This document shows positions 63,301 to 64,000 of a stretch of 64,000 nucleotides of DNA, piece by piece. Numbering within the stretch: position 1 is the stretch's first letter; each line of letters opens with the position of its first letter. The translations under genes and the position numbers were made by a program. The stretch covers positions 17,944,491 to 18,008,490 of the forward strand of contig OY720345.1 of the NCBI GenBank assembly GCA_963082975.1, given 5' to 3'. The notes under the pieces are model-generated. The model saw only the letters and a program-made list of their open reading frames with translations, ran no database searches and had not been told where the DNA came from. The stretch comes from Labia minor. Its lineage: Eukaryota; Arthropoda; Insecta; Dermaptera; Spongiphoridae.

Positions 63301-63960
63301 TAGTAATATATGGTATATTAAAATTATAATTTATTATGAATTATTATAGCAGCAGAGTTCATCTGGAACGAGTTTGACACAAAGGTTTGGTCTCTTCCGA
63401 GGTCGAGGTAATCAAAGTAATCAGAATAGTGGAGGTAGTGGCGGCAGTGGGAACGCGACTGGAGGTCCTGGTGTTAGGGTCGATAGACATGGCCAGGTGG
63501 TCATAGAACCGGATGAAAATCTTTCCGATAAAGAAATCTTCCCAAACAGCGGACACGGCGCTATTCCAAGTATCGGTGAGCAAATATAGAATGCCATTTT
63601 TTTTTTTTGTAAAAAATAAACAAAAACAAAATGACGATGACATTAGCATGTTCGCCATTTTGTTATTGTTTGTTGTTGTAACATCAAGAAATTACAAAAG
63701 ACTCCGCGAGCGAGATGCATTTTTCCGAGGAAGACGGCTACCGGGGAGGTGCTGGTCCACGGCGAGGTCGAGGGCCACCGATGCACGGGGGCGGCTACGG
63801 TCCTCCACCACCACGAGGAAGGGGCGGTCCACCACCACCGCAGCAGCAACAGCAACAGCAGCAACCCCACGGCTATGGCAGAGATCCACAAATGGACCCT
63901 CGGCGAGGATATCGGGGACCACCACGAGGAGGAGGACAACATCCACCACCTGCGCAACAG
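11155..63960 (+). CDS. Rbp: RIM-binding protein (RIM-BP), partial at both ends; whole-gene entry
   Basis: RIM-BPs are scaffolds of the presynaptic active zone. Their SH3 domains bind proline-rich motifs in RIM and voltage-gated calcium channels and so place channels near release sites. I join 21 exons: 11155-11589, 14718-14982, 15954-16007, 23073-23498, 23598-23681, 32323-32505, 32883-33041, 34121-34213, 34288-34465, 34555-34657, 34742-34943, 37367-37492, 49629-49739, 56186-56376, 58338-58442, 58949-59087, 59166-59300, 61619-61798, 61867-62009, 63350-63575, 63689-63960. Each border is AG/GT and each phase fits the next, giving 1270 codons without a stop. The order coiled coil, SH3, three FN3 domains is specific to this family. 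The start codon lies upstream of 11155, and SH3-II and SH3-III should follow beyond 64000. Family assignment is from recalled motifs (RRQQLE.EH coiled coil, DGELLDGRRGLVPSNFV in the SH3, PDENLSDKEIFP after FN3-III). Linker exons are the least certain, and small exons may be missing from the long introns. Confidence 0.88.
11741..12310 (+). repeat. Repeat family A, copy A2 (near full length, inverted relative to A1, A3 and A4)
   Basis: It starts ACTATCTCGCCAGAGATAGT, has GTTTTTATACGTTTTGAAGG, a GT microsatellite, GACAAGATTACGTAAAAACG, CTGAAAGTACCGGAA and AATCACGCGCCAGCAC, and ends GCGAGATAGTCGAGTGAAGA. Both ends carry ACTATCTCGC as an inverted repeat, suggesting a MITE of about 570-600 bp. It lies in intron 1. 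Confidence 0.75.
12311..12920. other. Intron 1 A+T-rich DNA
   Basis: Low-complexity A+T-rich sequence; no repeat family or exon recognised. Confidence 0.45.
12921..13150 (-). mobile_element. LINE 3'-end stub, about 230 bp
   Basis: After (TCTA)n, CTCTGTGGCTCGACGGAACT and AGTTCTTGGCCGCAGCAA it still encodes, on the minus strand, KRPLARPRTGCVDNVGRDVK, corresponding to the LINE C-terminal motif RPLGRPRTRWVDNVGKDV at 54068-54302. It is 5'-truncated. Confidence 0.75.
13996..14606 (-). repeat. Repeat family A, copy A3 (full length)
   Basis: It is the reverse of A2: it starts TCTGGAGTGTCTCCACTCGA, then CGCAAATTTGAATTGGATTA, GCGTGATTTGCAG, TTTCAGCGATTCAATCAAGC, GACCATCTTCCGG and CGTAATCTTGTCTACATACA, and ends TGGCGAGATAGTAAAAA. 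It sits just before the acceptor of exon 2. Confidence 0.77.
14718..14982 (+). CDS. Rbp: RIM-BP exon 2: coiled coil continued, then Thr/Asn-rich linker
   Basis: The acceptor is TTTTTTTCCAG/TCC and the donor is AACG/GTAAGA; phase 0 in, phase 1 out. It encodes SKIRELEKKAELQNVRHEEL and LLLEMASIKR, an acidic/basic heptad pattern that continues the coiled coil, then a Ser/Thr/Asn-rich low-complexity tail. A family A repeat copy ends only about 110 bp upstream, and another begins about 460 bp downstream. Confidence 0.87.
15437..15822 (-). repeat. Repeat family A, copy A4 (internally deleted)
   Basis: It starts TTGGAGTGTATCCACTAGAC and ends CTCTGGCGAGAGAGTAAAAA. It lacks the central part present in A3. 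It lies in intron 2, in the same orientation as A3. Confidence 0.7.
15954..16007 (+). CDS. Rbp: RIM-BP exon 3: 54-nt linker exon
   Basis: The acceptor is TTTTTTCAG/GGATG and the donor is CAAC/GTAAGT. At 54 nt it is symmetric (phase 1 in and out). With its neighbours it reads GMPSYRTMDLHSGRLGTQ. It is short and has no recognisable domain; support comes from strong splice signals and perfect phase agreement with exons 2 and 4. Confidence 0.75.
16588..17283 (-). mobile_element. Mariner-type transposon relic
   Basis: The ends GGTAAGTTCCCACC and GGGAACTTACC form terminal inverted repeats. The minus strand around 16700-16900 still reads TFNNEEEFENWLNNF and WQNGTKWSIGGKR, plus a D-L-A-P-I-N-Y-H-F-F-like stretch, as in the C-terminus of mariner transposases. 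It has stops and frameshifts. It is about 700 bp, roughly half the usual 1.3 kb, so internally deleted and dead. Confidence 0.68.
17284..17900. other. Intron 3 A+T-rich DNA
   Basis: Simple A+T-rich sequence with ATT repeats; nothing recognised. Confidence 0.45.
17901..18525 (+). repeat. Repeat family B, copy B3 (with internal duplication)
   Basis: It starts TTTACCGACCGACGATAGTA, has CACACCAAATTTCACATGTG, GTCTGTCCGTCCGTATAGAT, CGGAAACCGGAAGTGG, a second CGATAGGAAGGGAAGGG block and two CRE palindromes (18311-18318, 18331-18338). It ends AACCGTCGGTCGGTTCGG and CTGGCCACAGGTCAACTTA. The termini form an inverted repeat ACCGACCGACG. Confidence 0.75.
18526..19680. other. Intron 3 A+T-rich DNA
   Basis: Extremely A+T-rich with T homopolymers; no exon or repeat boundary recognised. 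Confidence 0.45.
19683..20210. mobile_element. Foldback element family D, copy D1
   Basis: The left arm begins GGTAATGTTCACTTTAGCAT, then ATGGATTTGGATAAAACTTT and AAACTTTCCTTATGCAATA. The right arm is its reverse complement, with TATTGCATAAGGAAAGTT, AAAGTTTTATCCAAATCTAT and GCTAAAGTGAACAATTACC. The centre carries AAACAGAAAATTAGTGGAGC. The whole unit of about 525 bp can fold into one hairpin. Confidence 0.78.
20211..21320. other. Intron 3 A+T-rich DNA with (TA)n tracts
   Basis: Dinucleotide tract at 20835-20860 and homopolymers. Nothing coding. Confidence 0.45.
21325..21365. repeat. (TA)n microsatellite
   Basis: About 40 bp of nearly pure TA immediately left of the foldback element at 21400-21865. 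Confidence 0.85.
21405..21865. mobile_element. Foldback element with arms of about 180 bp
   Basis: The left arm (21414-21600) and right arm (21690-21862) are reverse complements with moderate divergence: ATGAGAAATTATTTTCTGGT versus ACCAGAAAATAATTTCTCAT, GTTGGGATTTTTGGTT versus AACCAAAATCCCAAC. Translated outward, both give peptides sharing ISQLN-KNNQKIISHN, which follows from the symmetry and is not evidence of a gene. Confidence 0.75.
21866..23072. other. Rest of intron 3, ending in a long polypyrimidine tract
   Basis: A+T-rich DNA to about 22850, then roughly 200 nt of C/T-rich sequence including (CT)n at about 22937-22960, directly before the exon 4 acceptor. Nothing coding. Confidence 0.55.
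23073..23498 (+). CDS. Rbp: RIM-BP exon 4: Ser/Thr/Pro-rich linker and short acidic/Arg-rich helix
   Basis: The acceptor AAG/TC lies at the end of about 200 nt of pyrimidine-rich sequence; the donor is CACG/GTAAAC. It has 142 codons and is symmetric phase 1. The first part is low complexity (repeated TST and Pro/His/Gln). The second part, ERLVANLERDDRLLAELDAQ then AATTAIRAANQHH, looks like a helical or coiled-coil segment. GC-rich codon choice in the second half contrasts with the A+T-rich flanks and supports coding. The exact 5' border is the only in-phase AG at the end of the tract. Confidence 0.78.
23598..23681 (+). CDS. Rbp: RIM-BP exon 5: 84-nt linker exon
   Basis: It lies 99 bp after exon 4. 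The acceptor is TCATCAG/TGGAC and the donor is GCGTC/GTGAGT; symmetric phase 1. It reads VDFMMNGDDYDVTDVYLKVP, then DLRPHIKR. The acidic, Tyr-rich peptide has no domain I recognise. The donor after GCGTC was preferred to an earlier GT because it matches the consensus and keeps frame with exon 6. Confidence 0.75.
23682..25198. other. Intron 5, first part
   Basis: A short mixed-composition patch (about 23860-24110: GGCCGGAAATTCATCCAATC, CACAGGAGGGGGG) with no match I recognise, otherwise A+T-rich. Confidence 0.4.
25200..25668. mobile_element. Foldback element family D, copy D2
   Basis: The left arm has ATGGATTTGGATAAAACTTT, GGATTCCTTTTTTAAATCCA and CCTTATGCAATATT. The right arm has AATATTGCATAAGGAAAGTT, GGAATCCACTGGTAAAG and CGAACAATTACCAA. 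Arms are less complete than in D1, with a partial duplication of the left arm (GATTTGGAT motif twice). Confidence 0.7.
26095..26340 (+). repeat. SINE-like repeat, copy 2
   Basis: It contains a pol III B-box-like GGTTCAAGTCC (26131-26141) and then the block shared with 4855-5042: CTACTTGATAGCGCCTCCTA, GGTTGATAGGACCCGTTC and ATATAACCGACTTGATAGGC. Tentatively a tRNA-related SINE; the A box is not convincing. Confidence 0.5.
26341..28840. other. Intron 5 A+T-rich DNA
   Basis: It includes a small palindromic element at about 27335-27440, where AAAAATGTAAACG is mirrored by CGTTTACATTTTT, and an unidentified patch at about 28445-28510 (GGCCTGTATCCGCTTGATAC, GCGGCTTGTAAGGCC). Otherwise nothing. Confidence 0.45.
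28845..29345. other. G+C-rich island of unknown identity
   Basis: About 500 bp at roughly half G+C in an intron near one quarter G+C. Frames of 62-86 codons are open on both strands, but none resembles a family I know and none has matching splice borders in the RIM-BP frame. It ends near GGCGCCATCTGGTTAGCAG and GTTAGATGGTCTGTG. It could be a first exon or promoter of a nested gene, a processed RNA copy, or a foreign or mobile segment. Confidence 0.4.
29350..30244. other. Intron 5 A+T-rich DNA
   Basis: Nothing recognised apart from short G-rich runs near 29350-29400. Confidence 0.4.
30245..30773 (+). repeat. Repeat family B, copy B4
   Basis: It starts TTTTTACCGACCGACGATAG, has CACACCAAATTTCACATGTG, a CCGTCCGT run, CTCGAACGGCTCAACGG, GGAAACCGGAAGTGGTGG, and ends GTCGTTCGGTTCTGTGACTG with GTCACAGCTCA. 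It lacks the CRE-bearing part of B3. Confidence 0.72.
30774..32322. other. End of intron 5, A+T-rich
   Basis: Long T runs near 32085-32130 and a T-rich tract into the exon 6 acceptor. No coding signal. Confidence 0.45.
32323..32505 (+). CDS. Rbp: RIM-BP exon 6: Ser/Thr linker with 15-residue poly-Ala
   Basis: The acceptor is TATTATAG/GATTG and the donor is TTCAG/GTAAAC; 183 nt, symmetric phase 1. It encodes a Ser/Thr/Gly-rich peptide followed by a run of 15 alanines, then QSSTHSG. The alanines use all four GCN codons. Confidence 0.77.
32679..32833. mobile_element. Small MITE, about 155 bp
   Basis: TATTATAAAGGTGAATGTTTG at the left (32679-32699) is mirrored by CAAACATTCACCTTTATAATA at the right (32813-32833), forming perfect 21-bp inverted termini within intron 6. 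Confidence 0.78.
32883..33041 (+). CDS. Rbp: RIM-BP exon 7: Gly/Pro-rich linker
   Basis: The acceptor is TATATAG/GATCAG and the donor is CCTG/GTAAGT; 159 nt, symmetric phase 1. The peptide is rich in Gly, Pro, Val and Ala (GYAMVVPVMAGTVPPGGPAN, then PGQPAYAVMPP). It is probably a disordered spacer before SH3-I. A mariner relic lies about 50 bp downstream of the donor. Confidence 0.8.
33092..34007 (-). mobile_element. Mariner transposon relic M1
   Basis: The ends TACGAGGTTTGT and ACAGACCTCGTA form inverted repeats flanked by TA. The minus strand carries a decayed transposase: FDCNDIVHYEFLPTGRNVNK, RLKRWDLWKNKSWILHHGKA and PAHTS. The catalytic Asp expected in HHDNAPAHTS is Gly here, and several frameshifts are present. 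At about 916 bp against 1.3 kb it is deleted and inactive. It lies in intron 7. Confidence 0.85.
34121..34213 (+). CDS. Rbp: RIM-BP exon 8: short linker
   Basis: The acceptor is GGATTTAG/GGTTTG and the donor is GATG/GTAAGC; 93 nt, symmetric phase 1. It reads FVASTPGGRLMPALPSTTGL, then PTTLLHYEYD. The intron to exon 9 is only 74 bp, so the two are probably spliced together routinely. Confidence 0.8.
34288..34465 (+). CDS. Rbp: RIM-BP exon 9: poly-Ala/poly-His linker and first strand of SH3-I
   Basis: The acceptor is TACTTTTAG/CTG and the donor is GCGAG/GTAATT; phase 1 in, phase 2 out. Thirteen alanines are followed by GSHHSHHHHHL, a Thr/Pro-rich stretch, QVDMLDIPGKG, and then RCYVYIAR, which opens the SH3 fold (ARYSYDP continues in exon 10). 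Confidence 0.88.
34555..34657 (+). CDS. Rbp: RIM-BP exon 10: SH3-I, central part
   Basis: The acceptor is TTTCTAG/ATATTC and the donor is GAA/GTTAGT; phase 2 in, phase 0 out. It completes ARYSYDPFHQSP, then NENPEAELAVNAGDYLLVWG, then QMDE. These are the RT loop and the D-Y-L-L-V-W strand of an SH3 domain. The ELAVNAGDYL segment corresponds to the usual EL.F..GD.I.V pattern. Confidence 0.92.
34742..34943 (+). CDS. Rbp: RIM-BP exon 11: SH3-I end and following helix
   Basis: The acceptor is TTTACAG/GATGG and the donor is CTTG/GTAAGT; phase 0 in, phase 1 out. DGFLDGELLDGRRGLVPSNF with VQKL closes the SH3 domain. The PSNF/Y binding-site residues are present, and the usual first Trp of the WW pair is Phe, as in other RIM-BP SH3 domains. 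It then reads GEDLLDFHQALLAILRDADD and an acidic helical segment to EMGLL. Confidence 0.93.
34944..35811. other. Intron 11 A+T-rich DNA
   Basis: Nothing recognised. Confidence 0.4.
35812..36790. mobile_element. Large nested foldback element E
   Basis: The outer arms pair AAAAATGATAAATCGGTGAT (about 35830) with ATCACCGATTTATCATTTTT (about 36750), TAATAACCACTGAATTTGG with CCAAATTCAGTGGTTATTA, and AGTTTCTTATTTTA-type with TAAAATAAGAAACTTTTA. An inner perfect 50-bp inverted repeat lies at 36261-36310 and 36385-36434 with a 74-nt loop. The right outer arm carries an A+T-rich insertion at about 36625-36735. Non-coding. Confidence 0.8.
36261..36434. repeat. Perfect 50-bp palindrome inside foldback E
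   Basis: CCAAAACCCCACTATTCGG with its downstream T7 and CGGTTCGG run is mirrored exactly by CCGAACCG, A7, and CCGAATAGTGGGGTTTTGG. The core ACCGAACCGAAAAAACCGA is related to the centre of family D elements (42345, 51348). Confidence 0.85.
37367..37492 (+). CDS. Rbp: RIM-BP exon 12: Arg/Ala-rich basic segment
   Basis: The acceptor is CTTCTCTAG/ACAC after a (TTG)n run and the donor is CACT/GTACGT; 126 nt, symmetric phase 1. It reads DTGRRYARRAKRHATAAAEA, then AKAAARRLTGRSFGPDSVP. It is strongly basic and probably helical. It is about two-thirds G+C in a very A+T-rich intron, which supports coding. Confidence 0.78.
37619..37789. mobile_element. hAT-like MITE, about 170 bp
   Basis: The left end CAGAGCCCGCTCTAG is mirrored by CTAGAGCGGGCGCTG. 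The interior is G+C-rich at both ends (GGGGCGGCAAG, GCCCGGGGCGCC). Flanks share CTTACA but not a full 8-bp duplication. Confidence 0.65.
37790..38186. other. Intron 12, microsatellite-rich
   Basis: (CT)n-type tract at about 37824-37880 and A+T-rich DNA. No gene. Confidence 0.5.
38187..38651. mobile_element. Foldback element H
   Basis: Left-arm words TTTATCTATTTGGAAAATCC, TTATTAATAAAATTAAAAAG and GTTTCAAAATAAATTTTTAT are mirrored by TTTTTCAAATAGATAAA, CTTTTTAATTTTATTAATAA and ATAAAAATTTATTTTGAAAC. Arms of about 150-180 bp; centre repeats AGAAGTTT-TACT-TTTTGTTTG. The short frame at 38438-38641 is part of the arm and not a gene. Confidence 0.72.
38652..39552. other. Intron 12 A+T-rich DNA
   Basis: Short hAT-like scrap at about 39400-39435 (GCAGTGGGCGCCAACCTTTC); otherwise nothing. 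Confidence 0.4.
39553..40150 (+). repeat. Repeat family B, copy B5 (full length)
   Basis: It starts TTTTACCGACCGACGATAGT and ends AACCGTCGGTCGGTTCTGCG with CCTGGCCACAGGTCAACTTA. It has the internal second block CGATAGGAAGGGAAGGG and a CRE palindrome (39964-39971). It is followed within a few bases by family A copy A5. Confidence 0.77.
40153..40750 (+). repeat. Repeat family A, copy A5
   Basis: It starts TTATCTCGTTAGATTGCGAT, then GTTATTATACGTTTTGAAGA, GACAAGATTACGCAAATACT, ACCGGAAGATGGTCATTACC and AGTACCGGAATTAATTG, and ends GCGAGATAATCGTGTGGATA. Same orientation as A2. Confidence 0.75.
40751..42056. other. Intron 12 A+T-rich DNA
   Basis: Nothing recognised. Confidence 0.4.
42057..43113. 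mobile_element. Foldback element family D, copy D3, interrupted by a SINE
   Basis: The left arm has TTGGTAATTGTTCAGATTAG, ATGGATTTGGATAAAACG and AAACTTTCCTTATGTAA. The right arm has TTACATAAGGAAAGTTTCTT and CATGACATGTCAACTAATCT with GAACAA. The loop side carries ACCGAACCGAAAAAACCGA. The SINE at 42393-42903 sits in the right half. Confidence 0.78.
42393..42903 (+). mobile_element. tRNA-derived SINE, long copy, with exact 12-bp target duplication
   Basis: The head has a pol III A-box-like TAGCCGAGAGCGTAGG and a B box GAGTTCGATTCC, spaced as in a tRNA. A G+C-richer body follows (CAGCTGCCTCCGGCAAGCCC to GGCCTTAGGCCTATAATAG), then an (AAG)n tail. ATGAATAATTAG stands directly before (42381-42392) and after (42904-42915). 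No functional coding sequence; the 64-codon frame on the minus strand is incidental. Confidence 0.87.
43114..45440. other. Intron 12 A+T-rich DNA
   Basis: Very A+T-rich with small chance frames (43850-44056, 44443-44640) whose translations are Phe/Ile/Lys-rich noise. Nothing supported. Confidence 0.45.
45445..45934 (-). mobile_element. Mariner-type transposon relic M2
   Basis: Inverted ends GGTGGGCTGAAAAGTTCGTA and TACGAACTTTAGAGCCCACC. The minus strand encodes the C-terminal part of a mariner transposase: LFHQDNAPCHKSMKTMTKLQ, ELHPPYSPDLATSDFYFC, GIEKLYNHYNRCIPLLGNYI. Two catalytic-type Asp are kept (QDNAP and ATSDFYF), but the N-terminal half is deleted and the element is only about 490 bp. 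Confidence 0.87.
45935..47368. other. Intron 12 A+T-rich DNA
   Basis: A, T and CT-rich tracts (about 46963-46980); no gene. Confidence 0.45.
47370..48001 (-). mobile_element. Mariner transposon relic M3, same family as M1
   Basis: Ends TACGAGGTTTGTTCAAAAGA and GTGTGAACAGACCTAGTA are near-identical to M1, as are the internal words GGCAAAACGCTTTCCTTTCA and AAAAAGTCGCAGGGAGACTA. It is shorter (about 630 bp) than M1, with the middle of the transposase deleted. Confidence 0.85.
48002..49628. other. Intron 12, last part
   Basis: (CT)n and (CTAT)n microsatellites at about 48430-48490 and 48860-48915; an inverted pair TAGTTACAAATT / AATTTGTAACTAACTTCAT near 49185-49225. No gene. Confidence 0.5.
49629..49739 (+). 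CDS. Rbp: RIM-BP exon 13: acidic linker before FN3-I
   Basis: The acceptor is CTCCCTGTAG/ATG and the donor is CCGG/GTAAGA; 111 nt, symmetric phase 1. It reads YDTYLPKHPVTSGFPLYADL, then DDIAEEEDENDPGAEPP. It is an isolated exon, with 12.1 kb of intron upstream and over 6 kb downstream. Splice signals and phase agree with exons 12 and 14. Confidence 0.8.
50058..50241 (-). mobile_element. tRNA-derived SINE, short copy, with exact 11-bp target duplication
   Basis: Reverse orientation of the SINE at 42393: on the minus strand AGCCGAGAGTGTAGC, AAGAAGTCGGCGTTCGATTC and CAACTAAGAACAAA, then CATCAGCTGCCTCCGG, ending in (AAG)n. TTGCAAACTAT flanks both sides (50047-50057, 50242-50252). It lacks most of the body of the long copy. 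Confidence 0.86.
50253..51334. other. Intron 13 A+T-rich DNA
   Basis: Small chance frames only. Confidence 0.4.
51335..51572. mobile_element. Foldback family D, half copy D4
   Basis: AACCGAACTAAAAAAACCGA, AAATTAGTGTAG and ATTGCATAAGGAAAGTCC then GGAATCCACTGGCAAAG match the centre and right arm of D1. The left arm is missing. Confidence 0.65.
51573..53740. other. Intron 13 A+T-rich DNA
   Basis: (CT)n tract at about 52920-53000 and a short G-rich scrap at about 52010-52045. No gene. Confidence 0.45.
53745..54027. mobile_element. hAT-type MITE (NTTCCCAACCT-like ends)
   Basis: The left end TGTTTTCCAACTAGGAG and right end AAGGTTGGGAAACACTG are an imperfect inverted repeat of the widespread CAGTGNTTCCCAACC type. 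The interior is A+T-rich with G runs. Non-coding. Confidence 0.6.
54068..55016 (-). pseudogene. 5'-truncated non-LTR retrotransposon (LINE), reverse transcriptase end
   Basis: On the minus strand the remnant reads, in broken frames: LFNLVLEYVIRQIGERSN, then the catalytic box GYVDDLNIKG (YVDD at 54876-54887), KYLGSVITKDN, YKTIILPVVLYEFEAWSK, RVFETRILRSIYGPKKDEV, and the C-terminal EKRPLGRPRTRWVDNVGKDV. It ends in a (TAGA)n tail, read as TCTA on the + strand. Endonuclease and the first part of the reverse transcriptase are missing. Clade not assigned. Three short stubs of the same 3' end lie at 7453, 12921 and 57965, all in this orientation. Confidence 0.85.
55017..56028. other. End of intron 13, A+T-rich
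   Basis: Nothing recognised up to the AG at 56027-56028. Confidence 0.4.
56029..56185 (+). other. G-quadruplex-type tract and possible alternative 5' part of exon 14
   Basis: From about 56041 the + strand has GTGGGGGGTGGGGGGTTGGG followed by GTTGGGGG, at least four G runs in 30 nt. In the FN3-I frame the segment is open (Gly-rich, then ITPPTATAPSSSSSAPSVPL). It could be coding in an isoform whose preceding exon ends in phase 0; joined to exon 13 (phase 1) it would read into a stop. Confidence 0.45.
56186..56376 (+). CDS. Rbp: RIM-BP exon 14: first half of FN3-I (start ambiguous)
   Basis: It encodes VPAPKQLTLERQLNKCVLIG, WNPPENCPPGVIDSYHVYVD, and on to GVDSTR, the A-E strands of a fibronectin III fold with the core Trp and the S-Y-x-V-Y-V strand. 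The donor AGG/GTAAGT is in phase 0. The acceptor TCCTATCTAG/TGCC at 56184-56185 joins exon 13 in phase. However, the same frame is open back to an AG at 56027-56028 (phase 0) and also passes an in-phase AG at 56166-56167. So 56029-56185, Gly-rich then Ser/Pro-rich, may be exonic in another isoform. Confidence 0.87.
56593..56634. ncRNA. Perfect 17-bp hairpin (candidate structured RNA)
   Basis: TCAAACGCATCTCCATG (56593-56609) is followed by an 8-nt loop and CATGGAGATGCGTTTGA (56618-56634). The stem is perfect and about half G+C in an A+T-rich intron, 217 nt after exon 14. Short for a microRNA precursor; function unknown. Confidence 0.5.
56640..57960. other. Intron 14 DNA without a gene
   Basis: Mixed-composition stretch around 56800-57560 without a recognisable frame or terminal repeats; possibly old repeat material. 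Confidence 0.4.
57965..58262 (-). mobile_element. LINE 3'-end stub, degenerate
   Basis: (TCTA)n then AGTTCTTGTTCTTCTCCAAA and TGTCTGGAGATACATAGAG, AATTCCTCGTTATAGTCT follow the order of the 3' part of the LINE at 54068-54400, with many substitutions. Confidence 0.65.
58338..58442 (+). CDS. Rbp: RIM-BP exon 15: second half of FN3-I
   Basis: The acceptor is TTTGTAG/CCT and the donor is CAG/GTAAAA; 35 codons, phase 0 both sides. It reads PHRISVRSITPNRRTSRDAA, then CTMVIGKDVPQGPNQ. The pattern I-S-V-R-S-I-T completes the F and G strands of the fibronectin fold. Confidence 0.91.
58949..59087 (+). CDS. Rbp: RIM-BP exon 16: first half of FN3-II
   Basis: The acceptor is TCTGTAAG/GTG and the donor is ACAG/GTAAAT; phase 0 in, phase 1 out. 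It begins VRAHHVTSTSAVITWLPSNS, with the core Trp of an FN3 domain, and continues to VRPGVYRHTIT. Confidence 0.91.
59166..59300 (+). CDS. Rbp: RIM-BP exon 17: second half of FN3-II
   Basis: It follows a 78-bp intron. The acceptor is TTTGTAG/GTCTC and the donor is AAAG/GTAGTG; symmetric phase 1. GLSPNTVYRVTVRAKNIRGP carries the Y-R-V-T-V-R-A strand typical of FN3. It is followed by a Gln/Glu-rich tail and HIDFRTLIK. Confidence 0.91.
59683..59855 (-). repeat. Repeat family C, copy C4 (reversed single unit)
   Basis: TACCTGGTCCACCGAGTCAA, TATCGGGTTTAACCGCAG, CATAAAACATACAGCCCTTA and TATGGCCTGTGGATATAAC are the reverse of family C words at 9925-10325. Confidence 0.65.
59900..60070 (-). repeat. 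CRE-type repeat, reversed and diverged
   Basis: CTGACGTAGTTGCTGACGTT, TAATAAAGATGATTATCTAT, GGTGTGAATTTCAAAAAAAT and CTTAGAGCGGTTTAATA are the reverse of the 6490-6700 repeat, with degraded CRE words. Confidence 0.6.
60148..60288. mobile_element. hAT-type MITE, about 140 bp
   Basis: The left end CAGGGATTTTCAAACTTTTT is mirrored by CAGTTTGAGAATCTCTG. Flanks ACTTAAAC and TCTTAAAT share CTTAAA, as expected of an aged 8-bp duplication. Confidence 0.68.
60296..61618. other. Intron 17 A+T-rich DNA
   Basis: Tandem duplication ATAATTTTATTTTTAATAAT at about 61095-61150, homopolymers, no gene. Confidence 0.5.
61619..61798 (+). CDS. Rbp: RIM-BP exon 18: first half of FN3-III
   Basis: The acceptor is CCTTCTAG/GTTTG and the donor is ACAG/GTAAGA; 180 nt, symmetric phase 1. 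LPDPPTDVQVEPGPQDGTLL and VTWLPSTHG start a third FN3 domain, with NITGYAVFADGKKVTDVDSP as the C-C' region. Codons are GC-rich, unlike exon 19. Confidence 0.92.
61867..62009 (+). CDS. Rbp: RIM-BP exon 19: second half of FN3-III
   Basis: It follows a 68-bp intron. The acceptor is TATTTTAG/GCG and the donor is AAAA/GTAAGT; phase 1 in, phase 0 out. HALIDIGKLIGLNPKQVTVR is followed by TKSRDSQLSADSQPTPIP and a basic tail. It completes FN3-III. Confidence 0.92.
62101..62410. mobile_element. hAT-type MITE with G homopolymers
   Basis: The left end TAGTGATTCTCTACCTG is mirrored by AGGTTGAGAAACACTA. Two runs of 9-12 G (about 62150 and 62340) precede GCGAA inside. Non-coding. Confidence 0.62.
62411..62993. 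other. Intron 19 A+T-rich DNA
   Basis: Nothing recognised. Confidence 0.4.
62994..63203. mobile_element. Foldback MITE with long inverted arms
   Basis: AAAGGATGTCCAGGAAGTAA on the left and TTACTTTCTGGACATCCTTT on the right, with TTGGCGCCATTTTATCATAC mirrored by TATGATAAAATGGTGCCAA and GGCAACCCTGGT by ACCAGGGTTGCC. Arms of about 70 bp; whole element about 210 bp, in intron 19. Confidence 0.8.
63350..63575 (+). CDS. Rbp: RIM-BP exon 20: Gly/Asn/Arg-rich linker with conserved acidic motif
   Basis: The acceptor is TTATTATAG/CAG and the donor is ATCG/GTGAGC; phase 0 in, phase 1 out. RFGLFRGRGNQSNQNSGGSG is followed by VRVDRHGQVVIEPDENLSDK and EIFPNSGHG. The PDENLSDKEIFP motif is one I associate with RIM-BPs after the FN3 block. 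Confidence 0.88.
63689..63960 (+). CDS. Rbp: RIM-BP exon 21: Arg/Gly/Pro/Gln-rich linker, last visible exon
   Basis: The acceptor is ACATCAAG/AAATT and the donor is CAACAG/GTACTT. It reads EITKDSASEMHFSEEDGYRG, then many PRRGRG/PPP repeats and a run of eight Gln. It ends in phase 0, and the protein must continue beyond the window towards SH3-II. The acceptor has a poor pyrimidine tract but is in phase with exon 20. Confidence 0.84.
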
Positions 63961-64000
63961 GTACTTGTTCTTTCATCATTCCATCTTTATTATGATAATT

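Noticed and set aside
63643-63979. Two minus-strand frames and a plus-strand 160-codon frame near the right edge
   Set aside because: Shadows of exons 20-21; the RIM-BP frame is supported by motifs and phases.

Overview
The window reads as nuclear DNA of an arthropod, most likely an insect. It is about three quarters A+T, has many short spliced exons with GT...AG borders, and is full of mariner, hAT-like, foldback, tRNA-derived SINE and non-LTR (LINE) relics. I could not settle the order or species. There are no operons, no prokaryotic signals and no tRNA or rRNA genes that I can see.

One large gene on the + strand organises the window: the arthropod RIM-binding protein (Rbp / RIM-BP), a scaffold of the presynaptic active zone. 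I can follow 21 exons from 11155 to 63960. All consecutive splice phases agree, and they add up to 3810 nt (1270 codons) of uninterrupted reading frame. In order the exons encode a coiled-coil N-terminal region (11155-14982), low-complexity linkers (15954-34213), a poly-Ala/His stretch running into the first SH3 domain (34288-34943), an Arg/Ala-rich exon (37367) and an acidic exon (49629). Three fibronectin type III domains follow (56186-62009), then a Gly/Arg/Pro/Gln-rich linker (63350-63960). The start codon lies upstream, and the C-terminal SH3-II and SH3-III domains must lie beyond the right edge, so the gene is open at both ends.

The region 1-11154 has no recognised exon of this gene. 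It holds repeats, one hAT-like element with an exact 8-bp target duplication, and a minus-strand C2H2 zinc-finger exon (8587-9278). The finger array is cut short by a stop codon inside a finger linker.

The introns (up to 12 kb) are repeat graveyards. They contain four decayed mariner copies, a 5'-truncated LINE plus three 3'-end stubs, two copies of a tRNA-derived SINE with exact target duplications (one inside a foldback element), several foldback/palindromic elements, hAT-type MITEs, and two long interspersed families (called A and B here) that twice occur fused in the same order.

The items most worth following up are: a run of symmetric phase-1 exons that could each be skipped in frame; an ambiguous start of the first FN3 exon next to a G-quadruplex-type tract; a perfect 17-bp hairpin just downstream of that exon; a GC-rich island at 28845-29345 with no identity; repeat-borne perfect CRE palindromes; and inverted A repeats around exon 2 that could favour circular RNA.
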